Assembly (NCBI GenBank): GCA_963966275.1
Contig: CAWZYQ010000038.1
Location: forward strand, 1-28,672
DNA from: UBA10427 sp003500135
GTDB taxonomy: Bacteria > Bacteroidota > Bacteroidia > Cytophagales > Cyclobacteriaceae
Direction: 5' to 3'
DNA length: 28,672 nt
Shown here: positions 1 to 6,289 of the stretch, piece by piece
Layout of the letters: every line of letters starts with the position of its first letter
Numbering within the stretch: the first letter of the stretch is position 1
Program-made: the position numbers and the translations under genes
Notes under the pieces: model-generated
Told to the model about the DNA's origin: nothing
Database searches by the model: none
The model's input: only the letters and a program-made list of their open reading frames with translations

Positions 1-80
1 AAAATTAATCAAAAAATATTTTACCACCCCTTCTGCATCTATTTATTTTTTAAACTGAATTGCTGCTAAAACAGAGAGGG

Positions 81-112
81 TTTGTGTAATTACATAGATA
101 TTACTATCTTTG
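81..112 (+). promoter_or_regulatory. Bacteroidota-type promoter of the L31 gene
   Basis: TTTG at 81-84, a 20-bp spacer, then TATCTTTG at 105-112, a full match to the -7 consensus TAnnTTTG. Transcription would start near 117, leaving a leader of about 40 nt before the ATG at 156. No Shine-Dalgarno sequence precedes that ATG. Positions 1-80 hold nothing else I can recognise. Confidence 0.75.
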
Positions 113-155
113 CAATCCTTTTGGAAATGGCGAATATTACTAAAGAAATTATACA

Positions 156-401
156 ATGAGAAAGGGAATTCATCCAGAATACCGTACAGTGGTTTTTCAT
201 GACACTCAAAGTGACACTAAATTCCTTACTAAATCCACTCTTAACTCAAAAGAGAAGGTAAAATGGGAAGATGGAAATGAGTATCCGTTAATCAAAGTGG
301 AAGTTAGTTCAGCGTCTCACCCGTTTTATACTGGTAAGAAAATATTTGTGGATACTGCTGGGCGTGTTGAGAAATTCAACAGAAGATACAAAAAGAAATA
401 A
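156..401 (+). CDS. rpmE2: 50S ribosomal protein L31 type B
   Basis: A structural protein of the large ribosomal subunit, 81 residues, the usual length of type B L31. It opens with MRKGIHPEYR and carries the family features: SHPFYTG in the middle and a basic tail ending FNRRYKKK. It has no cysteines, so the zinc-binding CxxC of type A L31 is absent, which defines the C-minus form. It stands alone, with a near-consensus promoter upstream and a strong terminator right after it, as expected for a highly expressed ribosomal gene. In many bacteria C-minus L31 replaces the zinc form under zinc limitation. No Zur-like operator is evident here, and I cannot tell whether this genome also has a type A copy. 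Confidence 0.96.
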   Translation: MRKGIHPEYRTVVFHDTQSDTKFLTKSTLNSKEKVKWEDGNEYPLIKVEVSSASHPFYTGKKIFVDTAGRVEKFNRRYKKK

Positions 402-421
402 ATCGGTATTTCAAGAAATTT

Positions 422-463
422 AAAGTCTTCTTCAGTTAAAATGAGGGAGACTTTTTTATTTTT
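422..463 (+). terminator. Rho-independent terminator after L31
   Basis: The 13-bp arms 422-434 and 442-454 pair fully with two G-T wobbles, around the 7-nt loop GTTAAAA. The 3' arm runs into a T-rich tail. The next start codon lies only a few bases further on, at 469. Confidence 0.85.
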
Positions 464-464
464 G
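457..464 (+). promoter_or_regulatory. Candidate -7 element inside the terminator tail
   Basis: TATTTTTG matches TAnnTTTG exactly and lies in the T-tract of the L31 terminator. A start about 5 nt downstream would fall at or next to the ATG at 469, giving a leaderless or nearly leaderless message. No good -33 TTG is found at the expected distance. The match could be chance in a T-rich tail. Confidence 0.4.
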
Positions 465-468
465 TTGC

Positions 469-1656
469 ATGAAATTTACCCTGATTGACCATCCGGAGTA
501 TTGGACCAACCTTTTGCCACTAACTTATACCCGTCCTATCAGCGCACTTCGAGTTGGCATCGTGACCATAGCTGAAAAATGGGAGCGCTATCTTGCAGAA
601 AGCGCTTCATTTATTACCGAACCCTATTTATCAAAGAAATATCTCTATAATTCAGCTCAGGACCAGCTATTTATTAATAGCGCATTATTGCCTTCCACCA
701 CATTGGTCGAGCAGATAAAAAAACTGGAAATCGGGGCTGCTTTTGTCTCAGAAAATGAGGTTTTGGCTTATCGGGCAAGCTCACCCAGGCCGCTGAAAAT
801 CGAAGAGTTCGATAACAAGATTGAGATCAACGGGGAATTCAATATGGTCACCCAAAGATGGCATGTTTTTCAGATGAATGGAGCAGAGATCAGAAACGAT
901 TTCGATCTGATTACAAGAGGAAGAACTTCCCAACCCATCAATGATCCCTTTACCAGGGTTTATGGAGAGGAAAACCTGTTTATAGAAGAAGGGGTAAACA
1001 TAAAAGCGGCGATAATCAACGCTGAGAACGGCCCTGTTTATTTAGGGAAGGACGCGCACATTTCTGAGGGGGCCATCATTCGTGGGCCATTTGCCATGTG
1101 TGAAGGCGCTGCAGTTGGTGTGGGCGGTAAATTTCGTGGTGATACTACCCTGGGCCCTTATTGCAAAGTAGCCGGCGAGGTAAGTAACAGTGTTTTTTAT
1201 GCGTATAGTAACAAATCTCATGAAGGTTACGTGGGAAACACGGTAATTGGTGAATGGTGCAATATGGGGGCAGATAGCAATTGTTCAAATTTGAAAAATA
1301 ACTACAAGCCCATCAAAACCTGGAACTACGCCACAAAACAGTTGGAGCAGACCAATTTGCAGTTTTGTGGACTGGTGATGGGTGACCATACCAAGTGCGG
1401 TATCAATACCATGTTTAATACGGCAACTGTAGCCGGGGTTGGGGCCAATATTTTTGGAGCAGGCTTCCCCGATACTTTTATCCCCTCATTTGCATGGGGA
1501 GGAGCCGAAGGATTTGATACCTACAGAATTGATAAGATGATGGAAACCGCAGGGCTGGTGATGGGTCGGCGACAAAAGCCACTCGCTGAAGTAGATATAA
1601 ATATTTTAAAGGCTGTTTACGAAAAAACAGCCCAAGAAAGAACCTGGGAAATATAG
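469..1656 (+). CDS. GlmU-like sugar nucleotidyltransferase / acyltransferase (TIGR03991-type)
   Basis: A 395-residue protein resembling the alternative GlmU family of Bacteroidota, thought to supply UDP-N-acetylglucosamine by acetyl transfer and uridylyl transfer. The N-terminus (about residues 1-45) contains LLPLTYTRPISALRVG, typical of this NTP_transf_4-type domain. It lacks the usual LxAGxGTRM loop of canonical GlmU. From about residue 165 the sequence turns into glycine- and isoleucine-rich hexapeptide repeats of a left-handed beta-helix, including GLVMGDHTKCGINTMFNT near residue 301. The ATG at 469 is the only sensible start. The gene heads a run in which holB follows after 1 bp, so translation is probably coupled. 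Which of the two activities it has, and its exact substrate, cannot be read from the sequence. Confidence 0.85.
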   Translation: MKFTLIDHPEYWTNLLPLTYTRPISALRVGIVTIAEKWERYLAESASFITEPYLSKKYLYNSAQDQLFINSALLPSTTLVEQIKKLEIGAAFVSENEVLAYRASSPRPLKIEEFDNKIEINGEFNMVTQRWHVFQMNGAEIRNDFDLITRGRTSQPINDPFTRVYGEENLFIEEGVNIKAAIINAENGPVYLGKDAHISEGAIIRGPFAMCEGAAVGVGGKFRGDTTLGPYCKVAGEVSNSVFYAYSNKSHEGYVGNTVIGEWCNMGADSNCSNLKNNYKPIKTWNYATKQLEQTNLQFCGLVMGDHTKCGINTMFNTATVAGVGANIFGAGFPDTFIPSFAWGGAEGFDTYRIDKMMETAGLVMGRRQKPLAEVDINILKAVYEKTAQERTWEI

Positions 1657-1657
1657 C

Positions 1658-2791
1658 ATGCGATTTGGAGAGATACCCGGACTGAGCAAAGAGAAAAAAA
1701 GCCTGGCAATGGCCATGGAAAATGATCAGGTTGCCCATGCCCAAATGTTTCTCGGGCCTTCCGGATCTGCCAATTTGGCCATGGCGCTGGCGTATGCCAG
1801 CTTATTAAATTGCGAAAACCCGGTGGACGGCGATGCATGTGGTACTTGCAGCAGTTGTATAAAAAACAGCAAATTTATACATCCCGATGTACATTTTGTA
1901 TTTCCGGTTTCCAAAGTGGGCAATAAAGATGCTGTGAGCAACAGCTATATTTCCGAGTGGCGTGCCTTTCTCTCCGATCATCCCTATGGAAACGTATTTG
2001 ACTGGAGTGTCACTTTCGGTGGAGAAGATAAACAGCTCAATATTTCCAAGGGAGAGAGCAGGCAAATCATCAGGGCCCTTTCATTAAAGGCATTCGAGGG
2101 CAAATACAAGATAATGATGATCTGGATGCCGGAATATATGCACCCAAGCGCAGCCAACGCTATTCTTAAAATTTTAGAAGAGCCACCTGAGAGAACTGTA
2201 TTTTTACTTGTCGCGCAAGATAAGGAGCAGATTATCACCACAATTCTATCAAGGACCCAGGTTTTTAATATTCCTATATTCGAAGATCAGGCGGTGGTAA
2301 ATTTCTTGAAGGACGAAATGGACGTTGCTTCAAGCCGGGCGATGGAAATAGCACATATGGCCTCGGGGAATATGCGTGAAGCCATCAGAATGGCCAATGA
2401 AAATGAAGACAGCAGTAATGCACTGTTTTACAACTGGATGCGGTATTGTTACGCTTTCAAACTAAAGGAGTTGATGGAGTGGACAGACCGCTTTGCAGAA
2501 CTGAAAAAATCAGCGCAAAAAAACCTGTTGGTATATGGTTTATCCATCATGCGAGAATCACTTCTGGCTACCTCCGGGGGCAACGAATTGATGAGGTCTT
2601 TTGGTGAAGGGAAGGACTTCGTTGCAAAGTTTCATAAAACTATGGATATACAGGCTATGGAAGAGTTGATGAAAATCCTTGGCGAGGCACACTATCATCT
2701 CGAAAGAAATGCCAATGCCAAAATACTGTTTCTGGACATGTCATTGCAGATGGCTGGTGTTTTTCAAAAAACGAAAAAGAGACTTCAATAA
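1658..2791 (+). CDS. holB: DNA polymerase III delta' subunit
   Basis: The clamp-loader subunit delta', which helps load the sliding clamp at the replication fork. The 377-residue protein is an AAA+ type ATPase relative. Residues 33-39 (GPSGSAN) occupy the Walker A site but lack the lysine, as is typical for non-hydrolysing delta'. Cysteines 52, 61, 64 and 67 form the small zinc-binding module. The following segment has the family pattern of Asp-Val-His around HPDVHF, and ANAILKILEEPPERT is the highly conserved helix after the sensor region. It starts 1 bp after the GlmU-like gene and ends 3 bp before hemC. The product could be labelled DnaX-like, but the missing lysine and the length favour delta'. 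Confidence 0.9.
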   Translation: MRFGEIPGLSKEKKSLAMAMENDQVAHAQMFLGPSGSANLAMALAYASLLNCENPVDGDACGTCSSCIKNSKFIHPDVHFVFPVSKVGNKDAVSNSYISEWRAFLSDHPYGNVFDWSVTFGGEDKQLNISKGESRQIIRALSLKAFEGKYKIMMIWMPEYMHPSAANAILKILEEPPERTVFLLVAQDKEQIITTILSRTQVFNIPIFEDQAVVNFLKDEMDVASSRAMEIAHMASGNMREAIRMANENEDSSNALFYNWMRYCYAFKLKELMEWTDRFAELKKSAQKNLLVYGLSIMRESLLATSGGNELMRSFGEGKDFVAKFHKTMDIQAMEELMKILGEAHYHLERNANAKILFLDMSLQMAGVFQKTKKRLQ

Positions 2792-2794
2792 AGC

Positions 2795-3724
2795 ATGGAT
2801 CAGATCATACGGGTTGGTACGAGGAAGAGCAAGTTGGCCATGTGGCAAACGGAGTGGGTATGCAAGCGGCTGAATGAAGCCGGCTTGAAAACAGAAATCA
2901 TGCCCATTGATACAAAAGGTGATAAAATTCTGGATGTCGCGATATCCAAAATAGGCAGCAAAGGAGTATTTACAGACGAAATAGAATCAAAACTCGCTTC
3001 GGGCGATATTGACATTGCGGTGCATAGCGCCAAAGATATGGCCTCGCACCTACCCGACGGATTTGAATTGATTGCTTTCACACAGCGCGAAAAAGTTAAT
3101 GATGTACTGGTCAGCCATAAAAAAGTAGACCTTACAGATAACGCTATCGTAATTGGGACCTCCTCAACTCGTCGCGTAGCAATATTGAAAAAGCATTACC
3201 CACATATAAAAACCGTGGATATCCGCGGTAATCTGCAAACCCGGATAGCCAAAATGGAATCCGGGCACTGCGATGCTTTGCTATTGGCATATGCAGGGGT
3301 TCACCGAATGGCGTATGACCGTATGATCGTAGCCACCCTGGATACCAAAGAATTCACACCGGCAGTAGGTCAGGGCAGCATAGCAATCGAGGCTTCAAAT
3401 ACCCTGAATGAAAACAAAAAAGGAAAGATCAAAAAAGCGTTGAGCCACCGGGAAACCGAGTGGTGCATAGGTGCAGAACGCGCTTTTCTTCGTAAGTTGA
3501 AAGGAGGATGCTCTATTCCTGCTTTTGCCAATACTACTTTGATTGGTGACAGATTATATATGAAAGCAGGTATTTACAGCCTTGACGGCTCTAAATCAGT
3601 ACGTACCGAGCAATCTGATATAAAAACAAATGGCGAAAAACTGGGGGTATGGGTTGCCGAACAATTACTTTCGCAGGGAGGTGATAAAATTTTGGAAGAA
3701 ATAAAAAAAACACTCAATACATGA
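2795..3724 (+). CDS. hemC: Hydroxymethylbilane synthase (porphobilinogen deaminase)
   Basis: Polymerises four porphobilinogen molecules into hydroxymethylbilane in heme and tetrapyrrole synthesis, in the cytosol. At 309 residues it has normal length. Family motifs are all visible: IRVGTRKSKLAMWQ at the N-terminus, the AVHSAKDM segment, GTSSTRR, the arginine-rich RGNLQTR, and LKGGCSIP, in which Cys239 should carry the dipyrromethane cofactor. It starts 3 bp after holB and its TGA overlaps the next ATG by 4 bp (ATGA at 3721-3724), so translational coupling to the cyclophilin gene is likely. No other heme genes lie nearby. Confidence 0.97.
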   Translation: MDQIIRVGTRKSKLAMWQTEWVCKRLNEAGLKTEIMPIDTKGDKILDVAISKIGSKGVFTDEIESKLASGDIDIAVHSAKDMASHLPDGFELIAFTQREKVNDVLVSHKKVDLTDNAIVIGTSSTRRVAILKKHYPHIKTVDIRGNLQTRIAKMESGHCDALLLAYAGVHRMAYDRMIVATLDTKEFTPAVGQGSIAIEASNTLNENKKGKIKKALSHRETEWCIGAERAFLRKLKGGCSIPAFANTTLIGDRLYMKAGIYSLDGSKSVRTEQSDIKTNGEKLGVWVAEQLLSQGGDKILEEIKKTLNT

Positions 3725-4578
3725 AAACGATCGTAAAAAACCTCATTCTTATTTTGGGTTTATTCCTGGTGTTCGGGTCTACCACAGGATGCAAAAATGA
3801 AGAGAAAGACTATCTGGTAACCATAAATACCGAATATGGTGACATGAAGCTGATATTGTATGACGCCACGCCAAAGCATAAGGAAAATTTTCTGAAACTG
3901 GCCCGGCAGGGAGCATATGACAGCGTTGTTTTTCATCGTGTCATCAATAGTTTTATGATTCAGGGAGGCGATTTGAGTGATAAACCCGGTGTTGAGGAAG
4001 ATGCAGATTATACCGTGCCAGCAGAGTTTGTCGATACCCTATTTCACCACAAAGGGGCTTTGGCAGCTGCCCGAAAAGGTGATCAGGCCAATCCGGAAAA
4101 AGCTTCGAGTGGTAGCCAGTTTTACATTGTACAGGGTACCACCTATACGCCTGAAGAACTGAATATCAATCAGCAACAGGCACGTTATTATTTGCAGCAA
4201 CTGGCCAATGTACCGGGGTACGATTCAATTTTGTTTGAGCTGGATTCCATTTATAAGCAAGGAGGGTCTGCTGCTGTAATGAAACGGGTGAGTGAATTAA
4301 AGCCGGTGATCGAAAAAAGGTTTGGAGTATCCATTTCTAAAGATTATCCTAAACGTAGAATGAAAGCTTACACCACAGCGGGCGGTACTCCACATCTCGA
4401 CGATGCATACACAGTTTTCGGGCGGGTAGTAGAAGGCCTCGATGTGATCGATAAGATCGCTGCTGTGGAAACCGGTGAAGCAGATCGTCCGGTGAATCCG
4501 GTGATTATGCAAATGGAAGTAGAAGAAATGCCGCGGCAAAAACTTTTAGAAAAGTATGGCGATAAAAATAAGTTTTAG
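3721..4578 (+). CDS. Cyclophilin-type peptidylprolyl isomerase, lipoprotein
   Basis: A predicted periplasmic, lipid-anchored peptidyl-prolyl cis-trans isomerase of 285 residues. A signal peptide ends in a lipobox with Cys24 (STTGC). The cyclophilin fold follows: EYGDMKLILYDATPKHKENF, then VVFHRVINSFMIQGGD with the catalytic FHR region, GALAAAR, and SGSQFYIVQG. In ordinary bacterial cyclophilins the closing strand (here HLDDAYTVFGRVVEGLDV, from about residue 221) comes about ten residues later. In this protein about 75 helical residues (roughly 142-218) are inserted first. The start overlaps the hemC stop by 4 bp. A role in folding envelope proteins is inferred. Confidence 0.92.
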   Translation: MKTIVKNLILILGLFLVFGSTTGCKNEEKDYLVTINTEYGDMKLILYDATPKHKENFLKLARQGAYDSVVFHRVINSFMIQGGDLSDKPGVEEDADYTVPAEFVDTLFHHKGALAAARKGDQANPEKASSGSQFYIVQGTTYTPEELNINQQQARYYLQQLANVPGYDSILFELDSIYKQGGSAAVMKRVSELKPVIEKRFGVSISKDYPKRRMKAYTTAGGTPHLDDAYTVFGRVVEGLDVIDKIAAVETGEADRPVNPVIMQMEVEEMPRQKLLEKYGDKNKF

Positions 4579-4611
4579 CAGTTTCCAGTAAGGAACAACA
4601 AAACCAAACAC

Positions 4612-5526
4612 ATGAAAACCCTTATTACTGGCGCCAATGGTCTTTTAGGTCAAAAACTGGTGGCGCTACTTCGCAATCATCCTGATCATGAACTGGTGGC
4701 CACTGCCCGGGGCAACAGTCGTTTGCCATATAGTGACGATAGCTTCGAATATCGGGAGATGGATATCACCAACCGACAACAGGTTGAGCAGGTGATTGAA
4801 TCGGTTGAACCCGATGCGATAATACACACTGCTGCCATGACCCAGGTAGATGATTGCGAATCGGATCGTGATTTGTGCTGGAAATTGAATGTAGAAGCTG
4901 TACAAAACCTGGTTGATGCTGCCGAAAAAACCGGGAGCTTCTTCGTACACCTGTCCACTGATTTCATTTTCGATGGAAAGGAGGGCCCATATGACGAGGA
5001 GGGTATCCCGGCGCCGGTAAGTTACTACGGTGAAAGCAAGCTTGCTTCGGAAGAAGTAGTGAAAAACAGCAATCTTCGATGGGCCATAGCCCGCACGGTT
5101 TTGGTATATGGTGTAGCACATGATATGAGCCGAAGTAATATCATACTCTGGGTAAAAAACAGCCTGGAATCGGGGAAAAACATAAAAGTAGTTACCGATC
5201 AGCTGAGATCACCCACGCTGGCAGAAGATCTGGCCAAAGGTTGTTTCTTAATTGCCACCAAAAAAACGGAAGGCATATTTAACATTTCGGGTAAAGACCT
5301 GCTCACACCCTATGAAATGGCAATAAAAACTGCCGACTTTTTCAACCTGGACAAAAGCTTAATCGCAAAAGCAGATGCGTCCACATTTTCACAACCGGCC
5401 AAAAGACCACCCAAAACGGGATTTATCATTAAAAAAGCACAGGAAATACTCGGGTATCAACCCCACAGTTTTGAAGAGGGCATCGCTATTGTTGAAAAAC
5501 AGGTAAAGCAAATTTCTGCCGGTTGA
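4612..5526 (+). CDS. RmlD-like NAD(P)-dependent sugar reductase (SDR family)
   Basis: A 304-residue extended short-chain dehydrogenase most like dTDP-4-dehydrorhamnose reductase. The Rossmann motif GANGLLGQ is at residues 7-14. HTAAMTQVDDCE matches the RmlD pattern after the second strand. The catalytic pair Tyr139-xxx-Lys143 sits in SYYGESK, preceded by the LSTDFIFDG signature with the active-site Ser/Thr. It follows the cyclophilin gene by 33 bp on the same strand. No other dTDP-rhamnose genes (rmlA, B, C) are present, so the substrate is uncertain; NAD(P)-dependent reduction of a nucleotide sugar is the best guess. The next gene is convergent, with its stop only 10 bp away. Confidence 0.82.
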   Translation: MKTLITGANGLLGQKLVALLRNHPDHELVATARGNSRLPYSDDSFEYREMDITNRQQVEQVIESVEPDAIIHTAAMTQVDDCESDRDLCWKLNVEAVQNLVDAAEKTGSFFVHLSTDFIFDGKEGPYDEEGIPAPVSYYGESKLASEEVVKNSNLRWAIARTVLVYGVAHDMSRSNIILWVKNSLESGKNIKVVTDQLRSPTLAEDLAKGCFLIATKKTEGIFNISGKDLLTPYEMAIKTADFFNLDKSLIAKADASTFSQPAKRPPKTGFIIKKAQEILGYQPHSFEEGIAIVEKQVKQISAG

Positions 5527-5536
5527 TCCTAAAGCA

Positions 5537-6235
5537 TTATCTTCTGCCGGTTTCAAATAATAAACCTACGGAAAACTCCCAACCGGTAAAATCGATTGCT
5601 GATTCGGGAAAAATCACCTCTTCTGTAACTATATTACTCCCATCAGTGGGCAGACCGTTGTAGGCGCCTTGTAGATTAGCCTTTGTGTCGCCAGCCAGAT
5701 AATTGGCTTCCAGGTTTATTCCGAACTGATCGGTTAAATAGATAATATATTCTGCGCCTGCCATCCAGCCTACGCCAAGGTTATTGTCAACCTTAAAGTC
5801 TGAATTGACCAGGGCCCAATCAAGATGGTCCCGTAACGCACGGTCAATATTTCCGTCCATTAGTTTAGTGTCGAAATTATAAAAACCGAACCCACCTCCT
5901 TTAAAGTGAAGGCTTTGATTGCTGAAATAGAGGTTGAATTTGAGCTGAAGCGGTACATAAATACTGAAGAACGGACCTGCAAAAGGTTCTGGGGACTCGA
6001 AGGGCACATCCTTTATACGCATACCTGACATTCTATAAAGGCTTGCCCCGGTTTCAAGGCTGATAAAGTCGGTAAAATCCAAACCAATGCCCCGAATTGA
6101 AAACGGACTGATCGGTGTGGAGAAATACCCGTCTTTCGGGATGAAGTATGAGAATGATAATCCCATACTCTGAGAACTTGCTATGTTTGAAGTAAATGTA
6201 AGACAAACGATGAGAACAAAAACAGCCTTTTTCAT
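5537..6235 (-). CDS. Predicted outer-membrane beta-barrel protein
   Basis: I do not recognise a named family. From the ATG at 6235 the product has 232 residues and begins with a clean Sec signal peptide, MKKAVFVLIVCLTFTSNIAS, with cleavage likely after ASSQ. An upstream in-frame start at 6262 would put nine extra residues before the signal, so I reject it. The mature part alternates hydrophobic and polar residues with many aromatic and glycine positions (GLSFSYFIP, YVPLQLKFNLYF, GINLEANYLAGDT), ending in a strand WEFSVGLLFETG. This fits a small beta-barrel of the outer-membrane-barrel superfamilies. It lies downstream of the DUF2723 gene on the same strand, separated by that gene's terminator. 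Confidence 0.6.
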   Translation of the reverse strand: MKKAVFVLIVCLTFTSNIASSQSMGLSFSYFIPKDGYFSTPISPFSIRGIGLDFTDFISLETGASLYRMSGMRIKDVPFESPEPFAGPFFSIYVPLQLKFNLYFSNQSLHFKGGGFGFYNFDTKLMDGNIDRALRDHLDWALVNSDFKVDNNLGVGWMAGAEYIIYLTDQFGINLEANYLAGDTKANLQGAYNGLPTDGSNIVTEEVIFPESAIDFTGWEFSVGLLFETGRR

Positions 6236-6250
6236 TGTGGTGACAATTTG

Positions 6251-6281
6251 ATGAAAAAACAAAGGCGGCCTAAGCCGCCTT
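6251..6281 (-). terminator. Terminator of the DUF2723 gene
   Basis: The 8-bp GC-rich arms 6262-6269 and 6274-6281 (AAGGCGGC and GCCGCCTT) close on a 4-nt loop. Read on the minus strand, the hairpin follows the TAG at 6290-6292 and is followed by the T-rich TTTGTTTTTTC. On the plus strand the tail is only ATTTTA, so the minus direction is favoured. Confidence 0.85.
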
Positions 6282-6289
6282 ATTTTAAA

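Noticed and set aside
4666..5121. 151-residue open frame on the minus strand inside the RmlD-like gene
   Set aside because: It lies wholly antisense to a gene with intact family motifs, has no recognisable domain, and its composition looks like a reverse-frame shadow.
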